64,000 bases of DNA from Hymenobacter algoricola (GCF_039539525.1 NZ_BAABDH010000040.1:21954-85953), one strand, 5' to 3'. Positions 1-9,780 are shown, counted from the first letter of the stretch. Notes: a model not told the origin generated them from the sequence alone. Made by a program: numbers and translations.

Positions 1-11
1 GCCGCAAGGTA

Positions 12-590
12 CTACTGAACGATGCTTACCGGTGGCTGCCACCGGCCGGCCGGCGGTATCACCGCCCGCTGACCCTGCACGATGATTTGCCCGGTGTCGG
101 CAGCAGTGTAGGCGTGGGGAAAAGCGGGCAGCGGGTGGCGCTGCACCAGACCGGCCAGCAGAGGGCGCACCTGGTACACGGCCATGCTGTCCACGCCCAG
201 GGAGCCTTGGTAGGGGGTGTTGTAGATGGGGAAGCGGGAGTGGTCGGGGAGGGCCTGTTCGAATACGGGGTAACAGCCCACGGCGGAGCTCAGATTGAGT
301 AGGATCAGGAAAAAGCCGAGCAGGTAAAACGGGCTGCCCGCCACCAGCAAGCCCAGGTACAGCAGCACCGCTGCCCGCCGCCACCACTGCTGCCGGCTGA
401 GCAGCAGCAGCGTGCCGGGCCCCAGCACAACCAAGCCCAGCAGCATGAGCAGCTCGCCCAGGTTGTTGAGCAGGACGGACTCAAACCGAACCTCGGCGCA
501 GTAAAGCCCGAAAGCCAGGGCCGCCAGGAGGGTGAGAGTCCCAAAAAACCGGATCAGGATGGGGTAAATGGAAATAGAGGCAGGGGGCAT
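12..590 (-). CDS. Hypothetical multi-pass membrane protein
   Basis: A protein of 192 residues counted from the ATG at 590. An in-frame TTG at 617 would add nine residues, but the ATG is preferred because the hydrophobic N-terminus is complete from there. The N-terminal half holds three or four hydrophobic segments (around residues 10-30, 38-60, 65-80 and 85-103), so it is probably an inner-membrane protein. The C-terminal 80 residues are polar and probably face one side of the membrane. I recognise no catalytic motif and do not know the family. It is divergent from the serine hydrolase gene downstream. Confidence 0.6.
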   Translation of the reverse strand: MPPASISIYPILIRFFGTLTLLAALAFGLYCAEVRFESVLLNNLGELLMLLGLVVLGPGTLLLLSRQQWWRRAAVLLYLGLLVAGSPFYLLGFFLILLNLSSAVGCYPVFEQALPDHSRFPIYNTPYQGSLGVDSMAVYQVRPLLAGLVQRHPLPAFPHAYTAADTGQIIVQGQRAVIPPAGRWQPPVSIVQ

Positions 591-836
591 AAAATAAAAC
601 AGGAAAAGAATTAACAACGCTTTGAGTCGGCCGGGGAAGTAGACTCCGTGGCTACCAGGCTACCAGGCTACTACATCTGCGGAAAGATGGCGCCGCCGGA
701 TCGACGCCCGGGGCAAGTACCAGTTCCTGCGAATATACAGGCAACGCTATGCGCGGGCGGCGCATCTGTCGGGGAGTACGCCAGCCAGAAGCAATCCGCT
801 TCTCCCGCGCGGCCGAACATCTATCCTCGTTGCTCT

Positions 837-2324
837 ATGAAAATTTCCCAAACAACCCGCCAAAGCAGCCTTAAGTGGCTGCTGCTCGTGCTGCTGACCT
901 TCTTCTCTTATCAGGCTTCGGCCCAGGTCCCCGCCGACAGCGTCGATCAGCTCGTGCAGCGCGCTATGCAGCAGCTGCGGATTCCGGGCCTGCAGCTGGC
1001 GGTGGTCCGCCACGGCAAAATCGTGAAGCTGGGCAGCTACGGCGTGGCCAACGTGCAGGACTCGGTGCCGGTGACTACGCAAACCCGCTTTTTCCTTAAC
1101 TCCATCACCAAGGCCTTCGTGGGCGTGGCCGTGATGCAGCTCGTGGAAGCCGGCAAGCTGGATGTGGCCGCGCCGGTGGGCCGCTACCTGCCCGAGCTGC
1201 CCGCCGCCTGGCACCCGGTCACCGTCCGGCAGCTGCTCACCCACACCTCCGGCCTGCCCGACATTATGCCGGAGGACGCGCTGGTAACTGAAAACAACGA
1301 GAAAACCGCCTGGGCCCAGGTGCAAACCCAGCCGCTGGACTTTCCGGCCGGCGAAAAGTTTGCCTACAACCAAACCAACTACCTGCTGCTGGGCCGCCTT
1401 ATCGACAAGCTCAGCGGGCAGCCCTTCGCCGAGTTTGTCCGGCAGCGCCAGCTCGACGTGGTCGGCATGCCCCGCACCAGCGCCGGCGATGCCCACGACG
1501 TGCTGCCCCACGGCGCCCGCGGCTACACCTTTACTCACTACAGCAACGGGCAGGTGCGCCGCGGCAAGGAGCTGCGCAACCTGTTCGAGGTGTTTCCGCC
1601 GTCCCTGCGCTCGGCCGCCGGTAGGAGCTCCACGGCCGAGGAAATGGCCCGCTGGCTGATTGCCCTGCAACAGGGCCAGCTGCTGCAGCCCGCCAGCCTC
1701 CCCACGCTCTGGACGGCCGGCCGCCTCAACGACGGCTCCGAGCGGGGCTTCGGCGGCAAGCTCACCGGCTACGCCCTGGGCTGGCCTACGGTTACGCGGG
1801 CCGAACACCCGGCCGTGGCGCCGGTGGGCGGCGGCCGCTCCGCCGTGTTCGTCTACCCCCAGGACGAGCTGGCCATCGTGGTGCTGACCAACCTGCAAGG
1901 AGCCAGCCCCGAGCGGTTCGTCGATGCGCTGGCGGCCCATTACCTGCCCGATATGCGCGTGGCCGACGGCTTCGGCCTGCCGCCCACCCTGCGCGCCCTG
2001 CACCGCACCCTGCGCCGGCGCGGCTTCAGCCACCTGGAAGAAGAAGTGAAGAAAGCCCGCCGCCAAAACCCGGCCTACGCCCTGCCCGAGGATGCCGTCA
2101 ACGCCTGGGGCTACTCACTGGTGGAGCAGGGCCAGCTGACCGACGCGCTGGCCGTGTTTCAGCTCAACGTCCGCCTCTACCCCGGCAGCGCCAACGCCTA
2201 CGACAGCCTGGGCGAAACCTACGCCGAGGTGGGCAACAAACCCCTGGCCACCAAGAACTACCAGCGCGCCCTGGCCCTGAACCCCAAAAACACCACGGCC
2301 GCGCAGTATCTGCAAAACCAGTAA
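837..2324 (+). CDS. Secreted class C beta-lactamase-family serine hydrolase with C-terminal TPR repeats
   Basis: The preferred start is the ATG at 837 (495 residues), because it begins a clear signal peptide (residues 1-30, ending QASAQ). The frame stays open upstream to 648, but that part looks non-coding. The serine beta-lactamase/PBP4 fold is shown by the SITK motif (Ser89-Lys92), a LLTHTSGLPD block near residue 135, and YNQ near 177 in place of the usual Y-x-N, a variant I recall from this family. After about residue 400 come two tetratricopeptide-like units (AVNAWGYSLVEQGQL; NAYDSLGETYAEVGN). The family includes esterases and D-aminopeptidases as well as beta-lactamases, so the substrate cannot be told. 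It is probably exported to the periplasm or cell surface. Confidence 0.88.
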   Translation: MKISQTTRQSSLKWLLLVLLTFFSYQASAQVPADSVDQLVQRAMQQLRIPGLQLAVVRHGKIVKLGSYGVANVQDSVPVTTQTRFFLNSITKAFVGVAVMQLVEAGKLDVAAPVGRYLPELPAAWHPVTVRQLLTHTSGLPDIMPEDALVTENNEKTAWAQVQTQPLDFPAGEKFAYNQTNYLLLGRLIDKLSGQPFAEFVRQRQLDVVGMPRTSAGDAHDVLPHGARGYTFTHYSNGQVRRGKELRNLFEVFPPSLRSAAGRSSTAEEMARWLIALQQGQLLQPASLPTLWTAGRLNDGSERGFGGKLTGYALGWPTVTRAEHPAVAPVGGGRSAVFVYPQDELAIVVLTNLQGASPERFVDALAAHYLPDMRVADGFGLPPTLRALHRTLRRRGFSHLEEEVKKARRQNPAYALPEDAVNAWGYSLVEQGQLTDALAVFQLNVRLYPGSANAYDSLGETYAEVGNKPLATKNYQRALALNPKNTTAAQYLQNQ

Positions 2325-2721
2325 ATCCCGGTAGCTGAGGCTTAGCCCAGGAAAGTCAATCCGGCCGGTTTAAAAGCGCTTTATGCTCATCGGGCGGCCA
2401 CTTGGCCGAAGCATCTGCCGCTACATTGGACTAGTAATTTAAATTCGTCTGTCATCCTGAACGGAGCAGAGCGAAGTGAAGGACCTTCCTCCAAGTCTCT
2501 GCGAAAATTGATTCAGTGCAAAAAGCCCTTTCCTTCGCTATGGAAAGGGCTTTTTGCATTGAAGTTAGCCTGTAAGCTAAAGGACGAAGGTCCTTCGCGG
2601 GCGGCCGCCAGATAAGGGATGATGGATGATATCGGGGTGGTTATTGAACGTTCGCCCGCCAATTGCCCGGGTTCCGGACTTGCTGCGCCCCTGCCCGGAA
2701 TGACGCGGATACCGTCGGGCC
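2325..2721. repeat. Intergenic region with dispersed palindromic repeat (GTCATCCTGA...GGACCTTCCT type)
   Basis: No gene is seen in this 397-base gap. Bases 2451-2490 read GTCATCCTGA, a purine-rich stretch, then AAGGACCTTCCT. A reverse-oriented counterpart (GGACGAAGGTCCTTCG) lies at 2582-2597. The same two blocks occur at 6573-6716, so this is a dispersed repeat rather than part of a gene. A strong hairpin, listed separately, sits between the arms. Confidence 0.6.
2517..2558. terminator. Perfect 17-bp hairpin with A and T runs
   Basis: TGCAAAAAGCCCTTTCC at 2517-2533 is repeated exactly in reverse complement at 2542-2558, with an 8-base loop. The A-run and T-run on either side make it look like a terminator that works in both directions between the serine hydrolase (plus) and the GNAT gene (minus), which converge here. 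Confidence 0.65.
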
Positions 2722-3279
2722 TTACGGTCGAGTGGGCTGGGCCAGGCGCTCCAGCAGCACGGCGGGCTCGTCGTGGTAGGTGGTGCGGGCGTACTCGCGG
2801 TAGCCGAACTTCTCGGCAATGCGGCGGGAGGCCCCGTTGTCGGGGTGCATGAGGCAGACGGTGCGGGCGCCCCGGAAGTGGGCGTCGCCCCAGGCCTGCA
2901 CGGCCCGCACGGCTTCGGTGGCGTAGCCGCGGCCGTGGGTGGCGGCATCGAGCACCCAGCCGATTTCCGGGGCCTCACCGATGGCCGGCTCGATGGTGCG
3001 CTTGCGGTCCACGAAGCCGACGGAGCCGATAAAGCGGCCGGTGGCCTTTTCCTCCACGGCCCAGAAGCCGTAGCCCCGCAGCGTCCAGTGGCCGGCGCTG
3101 CGCATCAGGGTGCTCCAGCAGTCTTCCTCGCTCATGGGCTTGCCGGTGAGGTAGCGGTAGAAGTCGGGCTGCTGAAACATGGCCAGGAAGGCCGGCAGGT
3201 CGGCGGGGGAGTAGCCGCGCAGCCACAGGCGGGCCGTTTCCAGGACCGGGACGGGGTGGTGGGGAGCAGGGGTGGGCAT
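2722..3279 (-). CDS. GNAT family N-acetyltransferase (RimJ/RimL-like)
   Basis: A 185-residue protein from the ATG at 3279. The frame continues upstream to 3429, but that part translates a 21-bp tandem repeat into a low-complexity Pro-rich heptad array and is probably not expressed. The core matches the RimJ/RimL-type acetyltransferase layout: LETARLWLRGYSPADL at the start, a central GFWAVEEKATGRFIGSVGF strand pair, the acetyl-CoA loop HGRGYATEAV, and the C-terminal NGASRRIAEKFGYRE helix-turn. The acceptor (protein N-terminus or small amine) cannot be deduced. TATATTTC and TATCTTTC, each one base off the TAnnTTTG promoter box, lie upstream on the minus strand. Confidence 0.85.
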   Translation of the reverse strand: MPTPAPHHPVPVLETARLWLRGYSPADLPAFLAMFQQPDFYRYLTGKPMSEEDCWSTLMRSAGHWTLRGYGFWAVEEKATGRFIGSVGFVDRKRTIEPAIGEAPEIGWVLDAATHGRGYATEAVRAVQAWGDAHFRGARTVCLMHPDNGASRRIAEKFGYREYARTTYHDEPAVLLERLAQPTRP

Positions 3280-3336
3280 GGGGATTGGTAGTGTAGGAGG
3301 GTAGGAAGGCGAAAGATAGGGGAGGGGAAATATAGC

Positions 3337-3545
3337 GGGCACGGTCGCCACAGGCTTGGGCATACTCGGAAACTGCCTGGGCACAGTCTGGAAAGGCTTG
3401 GGCACGGCTTGGAAGCCGTTGGGCACCATCCGGCAGTCGTTGGGCAGCTTCCGGGAGGCTTGGGCACCATCCGGCAGTCGTTGGGCCGGGTCCGGAAGTC
3501 GTTGGGCAGCCTCTGAAAGTTGTTGGGCCGGGTCGGGAATTTAAT
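3337..3545. repeat. Ten-copy degenerate 21-bp tandem repeat
   Basis: Units begin at 3337, 3358, 3379, 3400, 3421, 3442, 3462, 3483, 3504 and 3525. All are 21 bases except the sixth, which is 20. Each opens with GGGC and most end in GTCGTT or GGCTT; GGGCACCATCCGGCAGTCGTT occurs twice unchanged. The array fills the space between two divergent genes. Read on either strand it would encode a heptad repeat, but no gene needs it. Confidence 0.85.
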
Positions 3546-3619
3546 GGGCGGGAGCCGGTAGTAGCAGCGCGGTATTTCTATATATTACACTTATTGTTCA
3601 ACCTGTTACTGTTCTAGCT

Positions 3620-4162
3620 ATGGATGCTGTAAAACGCGGATTTCATTGTCGGATTGATGAGCTGGTGCCGCTGGCCCGCCAGCTGCGGGCGAGCTACGTG
3701 CGCGACCAGGCCGGCTTTAAAGAGCTGTTGCCCGACGACTACACGGCGGCCTTCCTGACGGACTTCGACCAGCGCTACGCCGCGGCCGACGCGCTGGAGG
3801 AAACCTCGGTGCAGGTGGCCCGGAAAATGGCGTTCACCCAGCGCATCCACGAGCTGTATGCGCAGCTGCCGCAGCAGCTGGATTTCCTGGAGGCCCGGGT
3901 GAGCCGCGCCGAGGCGCTGACGGTGCCGGCCAGGCGCTTCGGCATCGTGCCGGCCCGGCAGGCCCGCAACGAAGACGACCACCCGGCCCTGGAAGCGGCC
4001 CTGAAAACGCTGCTGCAAAACATTGCGGCCAACGAAACGACCCTCGGCAAGAAGGGCCACAAGGCCGCCGACACCACCCGGCTCCAGGACCTGCACGACG
4101 CGCTGGTGGCCGAAACCACGGGCCGCGGCACCCAGATGAGCAGCCAGAAAAGCAACACCTAG
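3620..4162 (+). CDS. Hypothetical protein, possibly interrupted by an amber codon
   Basis: An 180-residue, soluble, mainly helical protein of a family I do not recognise. It ends at a TAG at 4160-4162, and the same frame then stays open to a TAA at 4340-4342 with similar composition, ending just before a strong terminator at 4365. So either the protein is 180 residues followed by a separate 57-residue frame from the ATG at 4169, or a gene of about 240 codons has gained an internal stop. A related fragment at 4783-5010 stops at the equivalent point (TQKGAE versus SQKSNT), which favours the shorter form. Notable segments are RFGIVPARQARN near residue 108 and HPALEAALKTLLQN. Confidence 0.55.
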   Translation: MDAVKRGFHCRIDELVPLARQLRASYVRDQAGFKELLPDDYTAAFLTDFDQRYAAADALEETSVQVARKMAFTQRIHELYAQLPQQLDFLEARVSRAEALTVPARRFGIVPARQARNEDDHPALEAALKTLLQNIAANETTLGKKGHKAADTTRLQDLHDALVAETTGRGTQMSSQKSNT

Positions 4163-4168
4163 GGCAAC

Positions 4169-4342
4169 ATGGGCACCCTCAACGGCCTCTTCCAGGTGCT
4201 CAACCAGCTGGCCAAAGACGGCAAGGCCCTCTACGCCCGCTCCGACAAAGCCCGGCGCGACGACTACACCCTGAGCAAGGTGCTCAAGCGGGTGCGCCGG
4301 GAAATGAGCGGCACGGATAAGGAAGCGCCGCCAGTGAAGTAA
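4169..4342 (+). other. Short in-frame continuation (57 codons) after the amber stop
   Basis: It begins at an ATG six bases after the TAG of the preceding gene and stays in that gene's frame, encoding a Lys/Arg-rich helical tail (ending SGTDKEAPPVK). The terminator hairpin follows its stop by 23 bases, which suggests that this stop, not the amber one, was once the gene end. It could be the lost C-terminus of the upstream protein or a small independent protein. Confidence 0.35.
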
Positions 4343-4364
4343 AGCGCGTGGCTGGTACTGCAAA

Positions 4365-4400
4365 CAGGGTTCCCGGGAACGGGAACCCTGTTTTGGTTTT
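4365..4400 (+). terminator. Rho-independent terminator
   Basis: CAGGGTTCCCG (4365-4375), a GGAA loop, CGGGAACCCTG (4380-4390), then TTTTGGTTTT. It ends the transcript of the unknown gene that starts at 3620. Confidence 0.8.
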
Positions 4401-4458
4401 ACCCGGGACTGGGTCTGTTATAAGCTGGCGCGCGTCTGCGACGCGTGCCGGGTGGTTT

Positions 4459-4549
4459 CGCGTCTCTGACGCGGCCGTTGCACGACTCCAGTCATCGGTC
4501 CGGCCGATTCGCGTCAGAGACGCGGTGCCGGGAGACGCGCGTCTCCCGG
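4459..4549. repeat. Inverted repeats and a 22-bp perfect palindrome
   Basis: CGCGTCTCTGACGCG at 4459-4473 returns as its exact reverse complement at 4510-4524, and a perfect 22-bp palindrome (CCGGGAGACG and its mirror) follows at 4528-4549. No gene is seen. It looks like a REP- or MITE-type intergenic element between the two copies of the unknown gene family. Confidence 0.65.
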
Positions 4550-4581
4550 CGGTGCCCTGTTTGGGTTTTACGCTGGTTTCT

Positions 4582-4766
4582 CTGGTGCGAGTTTAGCGCA
4601 ACGTAACTTATGACTAGCCCTGCCGGGAGGCTGTGCCTCCCGTTAGAACGATATGGTTGCGCCGTTTGGTAAGCAGCGCGAGGCCGGCTTGCCGCTGGGC
4701 GGCAGTGGAGGTACAACCTCCACCTTATGGCTAGTCACGAGTTACGCTGCGCTAAACTCGCGCCAG
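4582..4766. mobile_element. MITE-like element with 36-bp terminal inverted repeats
   Basis: The left arm (4582-4617) and right arm (4731-4766) are reverse complements at 32 of 36 positions by hand alignment, and they enclose about 113 bases without a gene. A third short copy, GCGAGTTTAGCGC, lies at 4773-4785, exactly where the truncated paralogue fragment begins. The size and structure fit a miniature inverted-repeat element, but I cannot see a target-site duplication with certainty. Confidence 0.6.
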
Positions 4767-4782
4767 TGGGGGGCGAGTTTAG

Positions 4783-5010
4783 CGCTTCGGCATCGAGCAG
4801 GCCCGCCGGGCCCGCAATAACAACGACCACCCGGCCCTGGCCGCGGCTCTCAAGACCCTGCTTCAGAACGTCGAGGCCAATACCGCCGCCCTCACCCAGA
4901 AAGGCCAGAAGCCCGCCGACACCCAGCGTTTGCAGGACCTCTACGCCGCCCTGCGCCAGGAAACCACCGGTCAGGGCATGAAGATGAGCACCCAGAAGGG
5001 TGCCGAGTGA
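4783..5010 (+). pseudogene. 5'-truncated paralogue of the unknown gene at 3620
   Basis: In the frame ending at the TGA 5008-5010, this stretch encodes 75 residues that align closely with residues 108 to the end of the gene at 3620: RFGIEQARRARNNNDHPAL against RFGIVPARQARNEDDHPAL, and TLLQNVEAN against TLLQNIAAN. There is no start codon, and the similarity begins abruptly at the edge of an inverted-repeat element, so this is a gene remnant. After the stop, GACGACTAC matches a point further downstream in the intact copy, which suggests an additional internal deletion. Confidence 0.75.
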
Positions 5011-5153
5011 CGACTACGCCGGAGCGGCTATGCCGCGAGCGTCCCGCGCCGCGTGGTTTTGTGCTGGCGGCACGGACGGATTCGCAGCCCAGCTGCTCAG
5101 CGCGTAGTGGTCACTCGGCACAGCCGAGCGACGGCGGGGTTTTAACTTTAGGC

Positions 5154-5195
5154 AAAACCCCGCGCCGGCCTTACAGCCAACGCGGGGTTTCTTAT
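5154..5195 (-). terminator. Terminator of the icd transcript
   Basis: AAACCCCGCG (5155-5164) pairs with CGCGGGGTTT (5181-5190). A further copy, CGGGGTTTT, at 5135-5143 could compete for the same strand and form an alternative hairpin. It lies just downstream of the icd stop on the minus strand. Confidence 0.65.
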
Positions 5196-5213
5196 TTGGC
5201 TTCTGCCAAGCTA

Positions 5214-6479
<1,266 letters not shown>

Positions 6480-6741
6480 TGTTAAAAAGTTGCCAGTGGT
6501 TAGGTGGCAGTTATTAGTGTTTGGGTTGTTTTGAAGGAGAAGCCGCCGTTTGGACTGCTATCATTATTCATTTGTCATCCTGAGCCTGCGAAGGACCTTC
6601 CTCGGATATCCTGCCAGCCTTGCTCAATGAGAAAGCCAGGGCTTAGCTCAGGGAAAAGGGCTTGGCAGTGAAAGGAGGAAGGTCCTTCGCTTTGCTTCGC
6701 GCCGCTCAGGATGACAGACGGATTAACATGGCGGGTACTGG
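6480..6741. repeat. Palindromic dispersed repeat upstream of icd
   Basis: TGTCATCCTGAGCC at 6573 onward and AAGGACCTTCCTC return in reverse order as GAGGAAGGTCCTTCG at 6675 and GCTCAGGATGACA near 6704-6716. The whole 144-base block can fold into a long imperfect hairpin. It is the same family as the repeat at 2451-2597. No gene is seen in the gap. Confidence 0.65.
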
Positions 6742-9700
6742 TTAATAGCCGAAAATCTCTTTCAGCGTGAGTTGCTGGACCTGGCCGTACTTGGCCAGCT
6801 CCTTGAAGTTGAGGCGGTCTTTGGAGCCGATAACCAGGATGGTCTGGTTCTGGCCCTTGATTTTGGCTTGCTGAAACTGGCTGAGCTGGGCGAAGGTCAG
6901 GTTGGGAGCCTGCTCGTAGACGTCGCGGCGCAGGTCGTAGTCGAGGCCCAGGCGCTTGGCGCGCTCGTAGCTGAAGAGGATGTCGGACTTGGTGATGCGC
7001 TCGGTGGCGATGCTGTTGCGGATGGCGTCCTTGGCAATCTGCAGGTTGGCTTCGGCCACGGGCATGTCGGTGAGCAGGGCTTCCATGCCGGCCATGGCCT
7101 CGGGCACCTTGTCGCTCTGCGCCCCGATGTAGGACAGGATGTAGTTGGAGCGGCCCAGCTTGCTGGCGTTGGCGTAGCTCGACGACACGGCGTAGGCCAG
7201 GGCCTTGGACTCGCGCAATTCCTGAAACACGATGCTGCCCATGCTGCCGCCGAAGTACTCGTTGTAGAGGCTGGTGGTGGGCACCAGCTTCTTGTCGTAC
7301 AGGTCGCCCTTGGTCAGAAACAGGATTTCGGCCTGCACCATGTTGTAGTCCACCCAATAGACCTTGCGGGAGTTGATGGGTTGCTCGGCGAAGTCGTTGT
7401 CGGCGGGTACGGGCAGCAGCTTGGTGGGCGTCTTGTGCAGCTTTTGTAGAGTCTCTACTATACCTGGTAGTAGTATTAAGAGTATATCTGGGTATTTCTT
7501 ACTTTCCTCTACCGATTCCTTACTGTATCGGGTACTAGTAAAACGCGGCCCATAGTACAGCACGCGGTGCTGATAGCTGGTGAGCTTTTTGGTCAGGGCC
7601 GTGAGGTCCGTTGGTTTCAGGGCCAGCAGCTGCTTTTCGCTCAGCTGGCTGGTGAAGGAGTTTTTGGGGCCGTACTTGGCGTAGTTGACCAGGGCCTGGT
7701 TCAGAATCACCTGCTTGTTGAGCTTGGCATCCTTGCGGGCCTTGAGCGTGCCGGCTACCATCGCTTTCAGCGCCGCGGCGTCGGGCTTGGGGTTGGCCAG
7801 CAGGCTTTCGAACAGCTGCAGGGCCGGCTCGAAGTTCTGATCCAGCCCGCTCAGGCTGACGAACACCCGGTCGGGGCCGCTGGATACGCTGAACGAGCAG
7901 CCAAGCTTGTAGAACTCCTGCTGGAGCTGGGCGGCGGTGTACTTGTCGGTGCCCAGGTACTGGAGGTAGTCGGCGGCCAGGCCCAGACGCGGGTCGTTGT
8001 TGGTGCCCAGGTCGAGCACGTAGTAGAGGCTGAAGAGCTGGTTCTCGGTGTTCCGGGTGTAGTACACCGGCACGCCGGAAGCCAGCTTCAGCTCCTGAAT
8101 GTCCTTTTTATAGTCCAGGAACACTGGCTGCAGCTCGGGCGCCTTCTGGGCCGTCACTTCCTTATAGAAAGCCGACGCGGCATCCCGATTCACGGGTACG
8201 GGCGTAATGGCGGGCTTCACCACTTTGGCAGCCGTGAGGTCCTTGCCCGTGCGCTTGTAGATCAGGGCGTAGTTCGGGCCGTAGCTTTTCTGGGCGAAGG
8301 CCACGACTTCGGCCTTGGTGATCTTGCCGAACTCGTCGTACTGGGCCAGAAAGTCCTGCCAGCTTTCCCGGGCCACGAAGGCCGCCACAAAGGCGCCGGC
8401 GCGGGCCTCGTTGCTTTCGTAGCTCTTGGTGCGCTGCAGCTGCTCGTTGTTGATGATGGCCGGAATCAGCCAGTCGGGGAAGTTGCCCTTTTTGATTTCC
8501 TCGAGCTGAGCCAGCAGCAGGTCGCGCACGGCGGCCAGGCTCTGGCCCTGCCGGGGCGTGCCGTAGAGGATGTGGGAGGAGTAGTCGTTGTTGACGTCGG
8601 CGAAGGAGGTGGCCTGCAGCACCTTCTGCTGCTGGTTCAGGTTCAGGTCAATCAGCCCGGCCTGCCCGTTGGTCAGGATCTTATCGACCATGCGCACCAG
8701 CAGCGCCTCGTGGGTGGTGGTGCCGGGAAAGCGGAAGCCGACCATTACGTTCTCCGCATCCGGCCCCAGCACCTGCTGCACCACGGGCGCGGTGAGGGGC
8801 GCTTCCTGAGCGGGCGTAAACGCGGGCACCGGCTTGCTGGGCAGCTTACCGAAGTACTGGTCGATAACGCGGATGGTCTGGTCGTAGTCCAGGTCGCCGC
8901 TCAGGCACAGGGCCACGTTGTTGGGCCTGTAGTACTGCCCGAAGTACTTCTTAATCTCGGTTATCGACGGATTCTGCAGGTGCTCAATCGTGCCGATGGT
9001 GGTCTGGGTGCCGTAGGGGTGAGTCGGGTACAGGGTGCGGTTCAGCGCCTCGTACTCCTTGCTGAAGTCGTTGTCGAGGCCGCGGTTCTTCTCCTCGTAC
9101 ACCGCTTCCAGCTCGGTATGAAACAGGCGCGGCACCAGCTCGCCCAGCCGCTCACTCTGAATGGCGGCCCACTTCTCCAGCTGGTTCGCGGGAATGTCCT
9201 CCTGGTACACCGTCTGCTCCACCGAGGTGTAGGCGTTGGAGCCCTTGGCCCCGATGGCGCCCATCACCTTGTCGTACTCGTTGGCCACGGCGTACTTGGC
9301 GGCCACACCCGACACGGAGTCAATCTGGTGGTAGAGCTTCCGGCGCTCCGCGGCGTTGGTTTTGGCGCGGTACGCTTCGTAGAGCGCCTCAATCTTGTCC
9401 AGCTCGGGCTTTTCGGCGGCCCAGTTCTGGGTGCCGAGGCGGGAAGTGCCCTTGAAAACCATGTGCTCGAGGTAGTGGGCCAGGCCGGTGGCGGTGGCCG
9501 GATCGTTCTTGGAGCCGGCCCGCACGGCCAGGTAGGTCTGGATGCGCGGGGCGTCCTTGTAGTCCGATAGGTACACCGTCAGGCCGTTGTCGAGGGTGTA
9601 GATGCGGGCCTTGAGCGGGTCGCCGGCCACGGTTTCGTACTTGTACTCCCGGGGCTGAGCCGGGGTAGCCGCGGCGGAGTCAGTCACGGCGGCAGCCGAA

Positions 9701-9780
9701 GCGGCGGGCTTGCTGGTCTGACACTGGGTAAGGCTCACTACTGCCAACGCCGGGAATAAAAGCAGAAATGATTTTTTCAC
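6742..9780 (-). CDS. M16 family zinc metallopeptidase, lipoprotein (insulinase/pitrilysin type)
   Basis: A 1012-residue protein from the GTG at 9780. That start is chosen because it begins a lipoprotein signal (KKSFLLLFPALAVVSLTQC, Cys20) and because a TAnnTTTG promoter box lies at 9832-9839, between it and the more distant ATG at 9846. The N-terminal catalytic module carries the inverted zinc motif HYLEH (His102, Glu105, His106) with the distal EAVYEEKNR glutamate block. The second, inactive M16 module fills the C-terminal half, as in single-chain pitrilysins. It probably sits on a membrane facing the periplasm and degrades peptides. An AT-rich in-frame stretch at 7447-7551 (about residues 744-778) looks inserted; see findings. 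Confidence 0.93.
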   Translation of the reverse strand: MKKSFLLLFPALAVVSLTQCQTSKPAASAAAVTDSAAATPAQPREYKYETVAGDPLKARIYTLDNGLTVYLSDYKDAPRIQTYLAVRAGSKNDPATATGLAHYLEHMVFKGTSRLGTQNWAAEKPELDKIEALYEAYRAKTNAAERRKLYHQIDSVSGVAAKYAVANEYDKVMGAIGAKGSNAYTSVEQTVYQEDIPANQLEKWAAIQSERLGELVPRLFHTELEAVYEEKNRGLDNDFSKEYEALNRTLYPTHPYGTQTTIGTIEHLQNPSITEIKKYFGQYYRPNNVALCLSGDLDYDQTIRVIDQYFGKLPSKPVPAFTPAQEAPLTAPVVQQVLGPDAENVMVGFRFPGTTTHEALLVRMVDKILTNGQAGLIDLNLNQQQKVLQATSFADVNNDYSSHILYGTPRQGQSLAAVRDLLLAQLEEIKKGNFPDWLIPAIINNEQLQRTKSYESNEARAGAFVAAFVARESWQDFLAQYDEFGKITKAEVVAFAQKSYGPNYALIYKRTGKDLTAAKVVKPAITPVPVNRDAASAFYKEVTAQKAPELQPVFLDYKKDIQELKLASGVPVYYTRNTENQLFSLYYVLDLGTNNDPRLGLAADYLQYLGTDKYTAAQLQQEFYKLGCSFSVSSGPDRVFVSLSGLDQNFEPALQLFESLLANPKPDAAALKAMVAGTLKARKDAKLNKQVILNQALVNYAKYGPKNSFTSQLSEKQLLALKPTDLTALTKKLTSYQHRVLYYGPRFTSTRYSKESVEESKKYPDILLILLPGIVETLQKLHKTPTKLLPVPADNDFAEQPINSRKVYWVDYNMVQAEILFLTKGDLYDKKLVPTTSLYNEYFGGSMGSIVFQELRESKALAYAVSSSYANASKLGRSNYILSYIGAQSDKVPEAMAGMEALLTDMPVAEANLQIAKDAIRNSIATERITKSDILFSYERAKRLGLDYDLRRDVYEQAPNLTFAQLSQFQQAKIKGQNQTILVIGSKDRLNFKELAKYGQVQQLTLKEIFGY

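Noticed and set aside
837..2324. Antibiotic-resistance beta-lactamase
   Set aside because: The fold is shared by many esterases and peptidases. The TPR tail and the lack of a close match to known lactamases argue against a resistance label.
2577..2978. Open frame of 133 codons on the minus strand in the first repeat gap
   Set aside because: It covers a dispersed repeat and the 3' end of the GNAT gene in another frame, and its translation is low-complexity.
3337..3545. CRISPR array
   Set aside because: The 21-base units follow each other without spacers and vary throughout; there are no cas genes in the window.
7567..9570. Open frame of 667 codons on the plus strand opposite the M16 peptidase
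   Set aside because: It has Gly/Val/Leu-rich composition without motifs. The minus strand has the zinc motif, lipobox and promoter, so this is a shadow frame.
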